Below are positions 8,520 through 17,219 of a DNA stretch of 64,000 nucleotides, piece after piece. The DNA lies in assembly GCF_017309955.1 (NCBI RefSeq), contig NZ_CP021248.1, forward strand, positions 930,001-994,000, given 5' to 3'. The number at the start of each line of letters is the position of its first letter. Position 1 is the first letter of the stretch. This DNA comes from Novosphingobium sp. KA1. Its GTDB lineage: Bacteria > Pseudomonadota > Alphaproteobacteria > Sphingomonadales > Sphingomonadaceae. The position numbers and the translations under genes are program-made. The notes below the pieces were generated by a model that searched no databases, was not told where the DNA came from, and saw only the letters and a list, made by a program, of their open reading frames with translations.

Positions 8520-9514
8520 GCGGTGAAGACCCCGTGGCGCTTGCCGTAGGCGTGGAACAGGTCCGGCCAGGCGTGGGCGGGGGTATCGTTGCCGAGCCGG
8601 GCGCCAAAGCCATGCCCGCCCTTGTCGAAGCCGTGGAACTCGACCGGGCGCTGCTTGGCAAGCATGGCCGTGTACATGGCCATGCTGTTGCCGATGGGGA
8701 CGAGGCCGTCGTCGCTCGAGGCGGTGAGGAAGACCGGCGGGGTCTCCGCGGTCACCCGGTTTTCGACCGAACCGGCCTGGCGCAGGGCCTCGCTTGCGTT
8801 CTGGCCGAGCAGATTGTCGCGTGAGCCGCCGTGGGTGAAGGGCTGCGAAAGGCTGACCACCGGATAGATCAGGCCGGCAAGGTCAGGGCGGGCCGAAAGC
8901 GTGTCGGCCTTGTCGACAGGCGCGTAGACCTGCTCGTCGAACCGGGTGGCGATCGACCCGGCAAGGTGGCCGCCGGCGGAAAAACCGAGCACGGCCACGC
9001 GCTTGGGGTCAATGCCGAATTCGGCGGCACGCGACCGCACCAATCGCACCGCGCGCTGGGCGTCCTGCAGCGGCACGGTTTCGCGGTTCGCCCAGCCCTC
9101 GCCGGGGAGGCGGTAGGAGAGGATGAAGCAGGTGACGCCGCGCGCGGTGAGCCAGCGGGCCTGTTCCTCCCCCTCGTTGTCCCAGGCGAGGAAGCCGTAT
9201 CCGCCGCCCGGCAAGAGGATCACCGCTGAGCCGTCACGATAGGCGGGCTGGCGCACTTCGAGGCTGGGGGCGGCGATGCCGGTGACCCAGCGGTCGTCCC
9301 AGGCCGCGTCCTTGCTCTGCTGCTGAACCTTGCGGACGGGCAGCTTGGCCGGTGCGCCGGGGGCCTTGCCGGGCCAGAGCGGAAGCGAGGGGCCGGAATA
9401 GTCGATGGCGGTCGGCCCGGCCATGGCCTTGCCGGAGGTCATCGCCGCCGCCATGCCGGCAGCGGCTATTCCGCCCAGAAGGGCGCGGCGCGAAGTCGAG
9501 GGTTTGTTGTTCAC
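8516..9514 (-). CDS. Alpha/beta hydrolase, probable acetyl-xylan-esterase-like
   Basis: About 332 residues with a twin-arginine-like leader (STSRRALLGGIAAAG). The fold shows the oxyanion segment ILLPGGGY, the nucleophile elbow GFSAGG, a late Asp (SSDDGLVP) and the catalytic His (GGHGFG). This is the BD-FAE/Aes-type layout of carbohydrate deacetylases. GTG 9514 is taken as the start because AAGGAAG lies 8 nt upstream; the in-frame ATG at 9550 would lie inside the GH3 gene. There are 16 bp to the upstream GH3 stop and a 4-bp overlap with the downstream SGNH gene, so the three form an operon. The exact ester substrate is inferred from context. Confidence 0.88.
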   Translation of the reverse strand: MNNKPSTSRRALLGGIAAAGMAAAMTSGKAMAGPTAIDYSGPSLPLWPGKAPGAPAKLPVRKVQQQSKDAAWDDRWVTGIAAPSLEVRQPAYRDGSAVILLPGGGYGFLAWDNEGEEQARWLTARGVTCFILSYRLPGEGWANRETVPLQDAQRAVRLVRSRAAEFGIDPKRVAVLGFSAGGHLAGSIATRFDEQVYAPVDKADTLSARPDLAGLIYPVVSLSQPFTHGGSRDNLLGQNASEALRQAGSVENRVTAETPPVFLTASSDDGLVPIGNSMAMYTAMLAKQRPVEFHGFDKGGHGFGARLGNDTPAHAWPDLFHAYGKRHGVFTA

Positions 9515-9530
9515 GACGAGGCTTCCTTGA

Positions 9531-11960
9531 TTACTGGGGGCAGACGGCACCGGCCGGATCGGTGGCGATGCGCAAGTCGGAAATCGTGATGGTGAACGGC
9601 GTGCTTGCGCTCAGGGTGAAGGGCTGGCTGATGCCGCCCAGATAAGTGCCGTGATTGCCGAAGCACTTCAAGGGAATGCGCAGCGAGGCCCACTTGCCCG
9701 GCTGTGCCAGCGCGGTGTCGATCCGGACCGGGCCGGAGCCCAGCGCCAGCGTGACCGGCCCCGTTGCTGCCTTGTCGACGCGGTAGACCACCTCGACGTT
9801 CATGTCGGCGTTGGCCTCGCGCTCCAGCGTGAGGTTGGGGCCGAGCACCGAGGCCTTCCCGGTGGGCGCAAAGGCCAGCTGGATCGCGCCTTCCTGCCGG
9901 TTGGCACTGTCGACCAGCTTCTGGGTGACGCCGGCGCCGGTCTCGAGGCGGAACGGCTTGGCAACGATGCCGTCAACCACGAACAGGCTGGAATTGGAGG
10001 CCGAAGCGTCGATGCCTGGCTCCTCTCCAAGGACGCCGACATGACCGCCCTTGGCATAGGTCAGGCCATAGCCCAGCGCGAACAGCGGATCGTAACCCGC
10101 CTGACCCTTGTTGAGATTGAACTGGGCCGCCGTCTTGGGCCAGGAGAAAGACAGGGTGCCGCGGAAGTCGGTCTTGCCGCCGACCAGCACGTCGGCCACG
10201 CCGTTGCCTTCTGAGCCCGGGAACCAGGCGGCCACGAAGGCGTCGGAGGCATTGAGTTCCGGATTGACCCAGAGCGGGCGGCCGGAGAGGAACACCGCCA
10301 CCGTCGGGATGCCGGCGGCCTTCAGCTTCTTCAGCAGCGCCAGCGACTTCTTGTTGCCGGGCTGGAATTCCAGCGAGCGGATATCGCCCCGCAGTTCGGC
10401 ATAAGGTTCCTCGCCGAAGACGACCACGGCGACGTCGGGTTTTGTTGTAAAGCTGCCGTCGGGCGAAAGCACGGCCTTGCCGCCGCCGGCCTTCAGGGCA
10501 TCGGCGATGCCGGTGTAGATCGAGGTGGCGCCGGGGAAATCGGCATTGGTGTTGCCGTCACCCTGCCATGAGAGCGTCCAGCCGCCGGACTGGCGGCCGA
10601 TGTCGTCCGCGGCGTCGCCGGCGACAAGCACGGTGGCGCTGCTCTTGATCGGCAGTACACCCTCGTTCTTGAGCAGGACAAGGCTCTCGCGCACGGCCTG
10701 GCGGGCAACGGCGCGGTGGGCGGCGGAGCCCATTTCTTCGGGCTTGCCCTCGAACGGACGCGCGGCATCGAACAGGCCGAGCTTCATCTTCACGCGCAGG
10801 ATGCGGCGCACGGCATCGTCGATGCGGCTCATCGGGATCGTTCCCGCCTTGGCCGCGGCGAGGGTCGAATCGAACAGGCCCTTCCAGCTGTCCGGCGCCA
10901 TGGCCATGTCGAGCCCCGCGTTGAAGGTCGCCGGGCAATCGGTGTTGGTGCAGCCGGGGATCTGGCCGTGGCCGTTCCAGTCGCCCACCACAAAGCCATC
11001 GAAGCCCATGCGGCCCTTCAGGACATCGGTGAGCAGCGCCTTGTTGCCGTGCATCTTGGTGCCGTTCCAGCTGGAGAAGGAGGCCATGACGGTCATGGTG
11101 CCGGCGTTGACGGCGGCGGGATAACCGGCGTCGTGGATGCGGATCAGCGTCGCCTCGTCGACGCGGGTGTCGCCCTGGTCGATGCCGTCGTGGGTGCCGC
11201 CGTCACCGAGGAAATGCTTGACGCTGGCGGCCACGCGGCCTGCCTGGATGGTGGTCCGGGTGCCGGGCGCGCCCTGGAGGCCCTCGACCATGGGCCCTGC
11301 ATAGGCGGCGACAAGGGTGGGGTCTTCCGAGTAGCCTTCGTAGGCGCGGCCCCACCGGTCGTCCTGCGGGACGGCAAGGGTCGGCCCGAAAGCCCAGTCG
11401 ATGCCGGAGGCGGCGGTTTCGGCGGCAGTGGCCTTGCCGATCTCGCGCATCAGCGCGGGGTCATGCATGGCGCCCAGCGCGCTGTTGTGCGGGAACAGCG
11501 TGGCGCCCACGACATTGCTGTTGCCGTGCACGGCATCGATGCCGAACATGATCGGGATCGGCTCGTGCCCGGCGCGCTTCTCCAGCGCAACGGCATTGAA
11601 GGCGCGCGACGTGGCAACCCAGGCCGAGGCAGGCGAGCGATCCGGCGCGCCGATCGGCGGCGAATTGCCGCCCGCAAGGATCGAGCCGAGAGGGTATTGC
11701 TTGAGATCTTCCGGCTTGATCGAGGCGGTGTCGGCCTGGATCATCTGGCCGATCTTCTCGCGCAGGCTCATGCGCGCGATGATCGCGGTGATGCGGGCTT
11801 CGGTCCTGGCATCGACGAGTCCGGGGCTCTTTGCCGCAGGCCACAGCTCGGGATGGACCGGGGTCGGGGTGGGCGCCTTGGGCGTTTCAGCCTGGGCCAG
11901 CGCCATGGAGGCGCACGAAGCCAGGACAACAGTCTGCAACACGCGGTGAATACGCTTCAT
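9531..11960 (-). CDS. GH3 family beta-glucosidase / exo-glycosidase (ExoP-like architecture)
   Basis: 809-residue exported GH3 enzyme. The start is ATG 11960 (MKRIHRVLQ) with GAGGA just upstream; an upstream in-frame start adds seven unlikely residues. Signal peptide residues are 1-23. The TIM-barrel domain holds KHFLGDGG (248-255) and the nucleophile Asp327 in VVGDWNGHG. A second alpha/beta domain follows, then a C-terminal beta-sandwich of about 150 residues, as in long Cel3A/ExoP-type exo-1,4-beta-glucosidases. It would release glucose from the xyloglucan backbone after xylose removal. It is first in the operon with the two esterases, and a LacI-type operator lies 45 bp upstream of its start (12006-12021). 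Confidence 0.92.
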   Translation of the reverse strand: MKRIHRVLQTVVLASCASMALAQAETPKAPTPTPVHPELWPAAKSPGLVDARTEARITAIIARMSLREKIGQMIQADTASIKPEDLKQYPLGSILAGGNSPPIGAPDRSPASAWVATSRAFNAVALEKRAGHEPIPIMFGIDAVHGNSNVVGATLFPHNSALGAMHDPALMREIGKATAAETAASGIDWAFGPTLAVPQDDRWGRAYEGYSEDPTLVAAYAGPMVEGLQGAPGTRTTIQAGRVAASVKHFLGDGGTHDGIDQGDTRVDEATLIRIHDAGYPAAVNAGTMTVMASFSSWNGTKMHGNKALLTDVLKGRMGFDGFVVGDWNGHGQIPGCTNTDCPATFNAGLDMAMAPDSWKGLFDSTLAAAKAGTIPMSRIDDAVRRILRVKMKLGLFDAARPFEGKPEEMGSAAHRAVARQAVRESLVLLKNEGVLPIKSSATVLVAGDAADDIGRQSGGWTLSWQGDGNTNADFPGATSIYTGIADALKAGGGKAVLSPDGSFTTKPDVAVVVFGEEPYAELRGDIRSLEFQPGNKKSLALLKKLKAAGIPTVAVFLSGRPLWVNPELNASDAFVAAWFPGSEGNGVADVLVGGKTDFRGTLSFSWPKTAAQFNLNKGQAGYDPLFALGYGLTYAKGGHVGVLGEEPGIDASASNSSLFVVDGIVAKPFRLETGAGVTQKLVDSANRQEGAIQLAFAPTGKASVLGPNLTLEREANADMNVEVVYRVDKAATGPVTLALGSGPVRIDTALAQPGKWASLRIPLKCFGNHGTYLGGISQPFTLSASTPFTITISDLRIATDPAGAVCPQ

Positions 11961-12005
11961 GACATCCTCGATATTTCCCAATGGGCCCTGTCTAGGCGAT
12001 CCATG

Positions 12006-12021
12006 ATGATTGCGCTACCAT
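12006..12021. promoter_or_regulatory. LacI-type operator between the GH3 operon and the LacI-family gene
   Basis: ATGATTGCGCTACCAT reads on the minus strand as ATGGTAGCGCAATCAT, one base different from the site at 2784. It lies 45 bp upstream of the GH3 gene and 76 bp upstream of the divergent LacI-family gene, so it could control both and allow autoregulation. Confidence 0.7.
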
Positions 12022-12097
12022 AAACCGTTCCCGCGGTTTTTCCGGTTTGCGTCACGCAGGCGCTTTGCAGGATTGAAAGTCGTGCTACAGGACGGTC

Positions 12098-13192
12098 ATG
12101 TCCGACAGTGAGCGCAAACGCCGCAGCTCGAAATCCCGCCAAACCGGGGCCCCGACGATTGCCGACGTGGCCGCGCTTGCGGGCGTGTCGATGATGACGG
12201 TTTCGCGCGTCATCAATTCCGAGCCCAAAGTGCGCCAGGCCACCCGCGATGCCGTCAACGCGGCGATCGCGCAGCTCAACTACGCTCCGAATCGCGCGGC
12301 GCGCAGTCTTGCCGGGGCCTCGCAACTGCGGCTCGGGCTGCTCTATTCGAACCCGTCCGAGGCGTTCCTCAGCGCCTTTATCGTCGGCAGCCTCGAGGAA
12401 GCCGGACGGTCCGATGTTCAGATCATCGTGCAGAAGGTCGAGGACGGGGAGGATCTGGCGCAAGTGGCCGAGCGCATGGTCGCGGGCGGCATCCACGGCG
12501 TGATCCTGCCGCCGCCGCTCAACGAGGCGATGGAAGTGCTCTCGGTGCTGCGCAAGGCCAACATGCCGACCGTGGCGGTGACCACCGCCGAGCCGCACGA
12601 GGGCATCGCCACGATCATGATCGATGACCGCAGCGCCGCGCGGGAGATGACCGGGCATCTGATCGACCTCGGTCATCGCCGGATCGGCTTCATTCTCGGC
12701 CACCCGGATCTTTCCGCGAGCGGCGCGCGTCTCGAAGGTTACCGCGAGGCTCTGGCAGAAGCGGGCATCGCCTTTGATCCGGCGCTCGTTGCCCAGGGCT
12801 ATTTCACCTATCGTTCGGGGCTGGATGCGGCCGAGGAACTGCTGTCGCTCGAGGACCAGCCTTCGGCCATCTTTGCCAGCAACGACGACATGGCCGCCGC
12901 CACCGTGGCGATCGCCCATCGCCGCGGGCTGGACGTGCCGGGCGACCTGACCGTCTGCGGTTTCGACGACGTGGCGCTGGCAACCACGATCTGGCCCGAA
13001 CTCACCACGATCCAGCAGCCCATCGTCGAGATGAGCCGCCGCGCGGTGGAACTTCTGGTCACGATGCTGCGCAACAAGCGCAAGGCCGAGATCGGCGACC
13101 AGCGGATCGAGATCGAGTACAAGCTGGTGCGCCGTCAGTCCGACGCCGCCCCGCGCCGCCGCCCCGTCCTGCGCCCGTCCCTGGGCAACTGA
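12098..13192 (+). CDS. LacI-family transcriptional regulator, XylR-like
   Basis: 364-residue repressor-type regulator. Residues about 18-70 are the LacI helix-turn-helix plus hinge (PTIADVAALAGVSMMTVSRV, then NYAPNRAARSLAG). The rest is a periplasmic-binding-protein-like sensor domain ending in VCGFDDVALATTIWPELTTI, typical of sugar-responsive LacI members. ATG 12098 has AGGA 6 nt upstream. It is divergent from the GH3 operon with an operator between them. Four matching palindromes upstream of the hemicellulose genes make it the likely local regulator. The effector is inferred to be xylose or a related sugar, by analogy with Caulobacter XylR. Confidence 0.93.
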   Translation: MSDSERKRRSSKSRQTGAPTIADVAALAGVSMMTVSRVINSEPKVRQATRDAVNAAIAQLNYAPNRAARSLAGASQLRLGLLYSNPSEAFLSAFIVGSLEEAGRSDVQIIVQKVEDGEDLAQVAERMVAGGIHGVILPPPLNEAMEVLSVLRKANMPTVAVTTAEPHEGIATIMIDDRSAAREMTGHLIDLGHRRIGFILGHPDLSASGARLEGYREALAEAGIAFDPALVAQGYFTYRSGLDAAEELLSLEDQPSAIFASNDDMAAATVAIAHRRGLDVPGDLTVCGFDDVALATTIWPELTTIQQPIVEMSRRAVELLVTMLRNKRKAEIGDQRIEIEYKLVRRQSDAAPRRRPVLRPSLGN

Positions 13193-13195
13193 TCC

Positions 13196-13215
13196 GCCCC
13201 CTCGCGCGAGGGGGC
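13196..13215. terminator. Bidirectional hairpin between convergent genes
   Basis: GCCCCCTCGCGCGAGGGGGC is a perfect 20-bp palindrome, 3 bp after the LacI-family stop and 12 bp from the convergent aldose epimerase stop. Its position fits a shared terminator, although neither side has a clear T-run. Confidence 0.55.
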
Positions 13216-13227
13216 AGAGCGGCGGCC

Positions 13228-14076
13228 TCAGGCGCTGCGGATTCGCATCGTGACGGTACGGGTCTCGCCGGGGAGCAGCGGTGCCGGGGCCTCGCGGTTG
13301 ACGGCGTCGGGCATCGTGCTCTGCGGTTCGGCGCAGAAAAAGTCCTGCCCCGGCGGCACGTAGAGGTGCAAGTACGGGGTGTCCTCGCCCTCGAGCACGA
13401 TGTCGCCGTCGCCGCGCTCGATGCGCAGCTGCCCCGCCCAACCGGCATAGCAGTGATCGACAAGGTCGGGACGCTCAAGGGCGGCGCCCTGTTTCCAGTC
13501 GCCCAGCGTATCCGCCGTGGCCCGCACGGTGGGCAGCATCTCGGCATCGGCCAGCCAGACGGCCTTGGCGGTAAAGGCGATCGCGCTCACGCCCCGGCGG
13601 GTGAACCAGGGGTGGAAGCCGAGGCCTGCAGGCATCGCATTGTCATCGGTATTGGTCAGTTCCAGGCGCGCTTCGAGGCCCTCGGCGGTAAGCCGGAAAT
13701 GCTGGCGCAGGGTGAAGGCCCAGTTCCAGTCAGGCCCGGCGGCATGGTGGTGGAGCAGGGTGGCGCGGTCTGCTGCTCCGGTTTCCACCGACCAGGTGCC
13801 AAGCCATGCGGTGCCGTGCAGCGGATGCTTCTGCCCCGGCGCGTTGGGCGCCAGCGCATGGGACTGGCCTCGCCAGGTGAAGCGTCCGCCCGCGATACGG
13901 TTGGCGTAAGGGGCGAGCGGGAAGCAGGCGCTGTCGAAAGGCGCCTCGGCGCCTTCGGGCATCGGCCGCAGGATGTCCTGTCCGCGCCGGGTGAGGGCGC
14001 GGACCATGCCGCCATGATGGGGATCGAGGACGAGGCGCCAGTCGCCTGCGCTCAGGACCACCCCGGTGCTGTTCAT
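13228..14076 (-). CDS. Aldose 1-epimerase (mutarotase) family
   Basis: 282-residue cytoplasmic galactose-mutarotase-fold protein with no signal peptide. Conserved pieces are ANRIAGGRF (sugar-binding Arg), HPLHGTAW and GLGFHPWF (two His), and CAEPQSTMPDAVN with the catalytic Glu. It would interconvert alpha and beta anomers, supplying the anomer used by the xylose dehydrogenase encoded in the same operon. Its start overlaps the stop of the sugar transporter by 4 bp (14073-14076), so it is the last gene of the xylX-xylB-lactonase-transporter operon. The specific sugar is not determined by sequence. Confidence 0.9.
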   Translation of the reverse strand: MNSTGVVLSAGDWRLVLDPHHGGMVRALTRRGQDILRPMPEGAEAPFDSACFPLAPYANRIAGGRFTWRGQSHALAPNAPGQKHPLHGTAWLGTWSVETGAADRATLLHHHAAGPDWNWAFTLRQHFRLTAEGLEARLELTNTDDNAMPAGLGFHPWFTRRGVSAIAFTAKAVWLADAEMLPTVRATADTLGDWKQGAALERPDLVDHCYAGWAGQLRIERGDGDIVLEGEDTPYLHLYVPPGQDFFCAEPQSTMPDAVNREAPAPLLPGETRTVTMRIRSA

Positions 14077-15476
14077 CCTTCCATGTCCTCAAGCTCGCGC
14101 CCGCGCGTTTCGGTGACGGTGGCCCGCACAAAGAAGAACGAGACGGCGGCGGCCAGGGCGTAGAACACGTAAGTCACCGCCAGGCCCGGGCGTTCTGCGA
14201 GCGAGGGGAAGCTCACCGAGATCGCGGCGTTGGCAATCCACTGCGCAAAACCGGCAACGGCAAGCGCAGAGCCGCGGATCTGGTTGGGGAACATCTCACC
14301 CAGCATGACCCACATGACCGGGCCCCAGCTCATGTTGAAGAACACGACATAGGCATTGGCCGAAATCAGCGCGATCAGGCCCGAATGGCCGGGCAGGGCA
14401 AGCGCGCCGTCGGCGCCGGGAACGGCGGTGGAGAAAGCCCAGGCAACAAGGCCGAGCGTCACCGCCATGCCCGCCGAACCGATCAGCAGCAGCGGCTTGC
14501 GGCCGATCCTGTCGATCAGCGCGATCGCGGCAAGGCAGGCGCCGATCGATAGCGCACCGGACAGGATGTTGATCTGCAGCGCATTGTCTTCGGTAAAGCC
14601 GACTGCCTGCCACAGCGTCGCGCCGTAGTAGAACACCACGTTGATGCCGACCAGCTGCTGGAACACGGCAATGCCGATGCCCACCCACAGGATCGGGCGG
14701 ATCTTGCCGGTGGTCTTGTCGACGAGGTCGGACAGGCGCGGGCGGTGATGGTCGGCGGCGAGCGAGGCGTTGATCTCGGCCACCTTGCGGGTGGCCTGCG
14801 CCTCGCCGAACAGGCGCGTCAGCACCGCGTGCGCCTCATCCTTGCGGCCGCGCGCGACGAGGTAGCGGGGGCTTTCCGGGATCGAGAGCAGGGCCACGAG
14901 ATAGATCGCGGCGGGAATGGCCTGGAGCCAGAACATCCAGCGCCAGGCGGGGAAGTCCAGCCAGAGGCTCGCGGTCGACCCGCCGGCCCAGCGCGCCAGC
15001 ACGAAGTTGGCGACAAAGGCACCGGTGAGGCCGGAGATGATCATCACCTGCTGCACGCTCGAAAGACGTCCGCGCAAGTTCGCCGGGGTCATTTCCGAGA
15101 TGTAGACCGGTGAGGTGACGCTGGCAGCGCCAACGCCAAGACCGCCGATGATCCGTGCGATGATGAAGATCGCCGAAGAGCCGGCAGCGCCTGCCAGCAG
15201 CGCGGAAACCAGGAACAGCACGGCGGCCAGCATCATCGTGCCGCGGCGGCCGATGAGGTCGGACAGGCGTCCGGCGATGAAGGCGCCGATGGAGGAGCCG
15301 ACAAGAATCGCGCCGACGTTGACGCCGATGCCCAGGCGGCCCAGCGCAAAGGCGGCTTCGAGGCCGTTCTGGGTGCCGTTGATGACGCCGGAATCGTAGC
15401 CGAACATGAAGCCGCCGATCGTCGCGACCGCGACGACGAGCGCGACCAGGCGCTTGTTGATATCGATCCTGTCCAT
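14073..15476 (-). CDS. MFS sugar/H+ symporter (XylE-type sugar porter)
   Basis: 467-residue inner-membrane transporter with 12 predicted helices and the sugar-porter signatures: GYDSGVINGT in helix 1, the RLSDLIGRRG loop, PESPRYLVARGR after helix 6, QQLVGINVVFYYG in helix 7 and DRIGRKPLL. This is the XylE/GalP/GLUT family. With neighbouring xylose enzymes, D-xylose is the most likely substrate; arabinose or glucose are possible. It lies 58 bp downstream of the lactonase stop and overlaps the aldose epimerase by 4 bp. Confidence 0.92.
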   Translation of the reverse strand: MDRIDINKRLVALVVAVATIGGFMFGYDSGVINGTQNGLEAAFALGRLGIGVNVGAILVGSSIGAFIAGRLSDLIGRRGTMMLAAVLFLVSALLAGAAGSSAIFIIARIIGGLGVGAASVTSPVYISEMTPANLRGRLSSVQQVMIISGLTGAFVANFVLARWAGGSTASLWLDFPAWRWMFWLQAIPAAIYLVALLSIPESPRYLVARGRKDEAHAVLTRLFGEAQATRKVAEINASLAADHHRPRLSDLVDKTTGKIRPILWVGIGIAVFQQLVGINVVFYYGATLWQAVGFTEDNALQINILSGALSIGACLAAIALIDRIGRKPLLLIGSAGMAVTLGLVAWAFSTAVPGADGALALPGHSGLIALISANAYVVFFNMSWGPVMWVMLGEMFPNQIRGSALAVAGFAQWIANAAISVSFPSLAERPGLAVTYVFYALAAAVSFFFVRATVTETRGRELEDMEG

Positions 15477-15534
15477 CAGGATGTCCTTTCCCGGGGGCCC
15501 GCCTGCTGTTGTCTATGGCTGGGCCCGGTTGAAT

Positions 15535-16407
15535 TCAGGTGTTCGCCTTGCGAGGCGGCGCGGCCGGGACGGCCGTACGGAAAGTGAAAAGATCGCCTGC
15601 AAGTGGCTGGCTGGCAAGCTGTTCTTCCGAAAGGCCCTGCCGCGCGCTGGTGGCGAAAGCGGTGCGCCCGTCGTCGCCGCCAAGCGCGATCTTGGTGACG
15701 TTGGAGACCGGGAAGCGCACTTCGTCGGTCAGGGTGCCGTCCGGGGCGAACCGCCGCGCGGTGCTGCCGGCATAGAAACCCAGCCAGACGCCGCCTTCGG
15801 CATCGCAGATCGCGCCGTCGGGATAGCCCCAGTCGGCACGGTCTTCGCGGTTGAAGTCGAGGAACAGCGTGCCCGCATCGGCCATGCCGTCTTCCGTGAT
15901 CGCGTGACGGATGACCTTCCGGGCCAGCGTGTCGACATGGTAGACATGCGATCCGCACGGCGAGATCGCCGGGCCATTGGTGATCGTGACCGCAGCGAGC
16001 CCGGCCTCGTGCACGGCGCCGTTGTCGAGCACGAAGACCTTGCCGGTCTCGCTTTCCTCAAGGTTGTCCATCGTGCCGAACCAGATGCGGCCCCCGGCAT
16101 CGATGGCGGCGTCGTTCAGGCGGTTGTCGGGCAAGTCGGCCTGGATGTGGGCGATCCGCTCGAACGTGCCGGATTCTGGCAGGAAGCGGTGCGGGCCGCT
16201 CCGGAGACCTGCGATCAGGCCGCCTTTCGCAGAGGGAAGCACCCAGCCGACATGCTCGGGAGCGGGCCAGCTTGCCAGATCGCGCGTCGCGGGATCGAAG
16301 CGGAACACGGTGTTGCGCTTGATGTCGACGAACCACAGGGCGCCGTCGATCCACACCGGGCCTTCGCCCAGTTCGGCGCCGACCGAAAGGAGATGTTCAG
16401 CCTGCAT
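15535..16407 (-). CDS. xylC: SMP-30/gluconolactonase family, probable xylonolactonase
   Basis: 290-residue cytoplasmic six-bladed propeller. The start is ATG 16407, giving the family N-terminus with SVGAELGEGPVW, whose Glu15 is a metal ligand. The frame is open about 55 codons further upstream, but that stretch lies inside the preceding gene. NGPAIS and YPDGAICDAEGG provide the other expected Asn/Asp metal ligands. In the Weimberg pathway the enzyme opens D-xylono-lactone made by the dehydrogenase. It begins 5 bp after the dehydrogenase stop. The gene order matches Caulobacter xyl genes; specificity is inferred from that. Confidence 0.88.
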   Translation of the reverse strand: MQAEHLLSVGAELGEGPVWIDGALWFVDIKRNTVFRFDPATRDLASWPAPEHVGWVLPSAKGGLIAGLRSGPHRFLPESGTFERIAHIQADLPDNRLNDAAIDAGGRIWFGTMDNLEESETGKVFVLDNGAVHEAGLAAVTITNGPAISPCGSHVYHVDTLARKVIRHAITEDGMADAGTLFLDFNREDRADWGYPDGAICDAEGGVWLGFYAGSTARRFAPDGTLTDEVRFPVSNVTKIALGGDDGRTAFATSARQGLSEEQLASQPLAGDLFTFRTAVPAAPPRKANT

Positions 16408-16412
16408 GGCGA

Positions 16413-17219
16413 TCAGCGCCAGCCGGCGTCGACGAAGTAGTCGTGGCCGGTGCACATGCGCGCGCCGTCGGAGCTCAGGAACAGCACCAGCGCGGCCACG
16501 TCCTGCGGCACGATGCGTCCGGGCAGGCACTGCGCGGCCATGATTTCGGCCTCGCCTTCGGGGGTGTACCATTTTTCCTGACGCGGGGTCTTCACGTTGC
16601 CGGGAACGATGGTGTTGACGCGGATGTTGTCGCCGCCGAGATCGCGGGCCAGGCTGCGGGTCAGGCCGGAAATCGCCGCCTTGGTGGTCTGGTAGAGCAC
16701 CAGGTCGGGCAGGGCGAGATGCCAGGAGATCGAGCCGAAGTTGACGATCACGCCGCCGCCGGCCTCGCGCATCGCCGGTGCCACGGCCTGGGCGGCAAAG
16801 AACAGGTGGCGCAGGTTCACGTTCATGCGCTCTTCCCAGAACGCGGGCGTGACGTCGGCGATCTGGTGGCGGTCGTCGTTGGCGGCGTTGTTGACCAGCA
16901 CGTCGATGCCGCCGAATTCCGCGACGATTGCGGCGATCGTTTCGCGCACGCTGTCGATGTCGACAAGATCGAGATGGCGGTAGACCGGCGCGTGGCGTGC
17001 ACCTTGCGCCAGGCGTGCGGCCAGTGCCTCGCCTTCGGCATCCTGGATGTCGACAAAGACCACTTGCGCGCCCTGCGCGACGAAGCCTTCGACAAGGCCC
17101 GCGCCGATGCCGGTGGCGCCGCCGGTGATGATGACGCGGCGGTCCTGGAGTTCGGGGTAGATGGCGGTGAGGCCGCCCGAGGAAGTCTGAGTGAGCATGG
17201 TTCTGTTATGGTCCGTCAT
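16413..17219 (-). CDS. xylB: D-xylose 1-dehydrogenase, SDR family
   Basis: 268-residue NAD(P)-dependent short-chain dehydrogenase. ATG 17219 overlaps the xylX stop by 4 bp and is preferred over the ATG at 17279 inside xylX. The Rossmann motif TGGATGIGAG, NNAANDDRH, the catalytic Ser in FGSISWHL and YxxxK (YQTTK) are all present. Long blocks such as NVNLRHL, VPGNVKT, EKWYTPEGEAE and the C-terminus VDAGWR closely match Caulobacter crescentus XylB as I recall it. It oxidises D-xylose to D-xylonolactone, the first Weimberg step. Confidence 0.92.
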   Translation of the reverse strand: MTDHNRTMLTQTSSGGLTAIYPELQDRRVIITGGATGIGAGLVEGFVAQGAQVVFVDIQDAEGEALAARLAQGARHAPVYRHLDLVDIDSVRETIAAIVAEFGGIDVLVNNAANDDRHQIADVTPAFWEERMNVNLRHLFFAAQAVAPAMREAGGGVIVNFGSISWHLALPDLVLYQTTKAAISGLTRSLARDLGGDNIRVNTIVPGNVKTPRQEKWYTPEGEAEIMAAQCLPGRIVPQDVAALVLFLSSDGARMCTGHDYFVDAGWR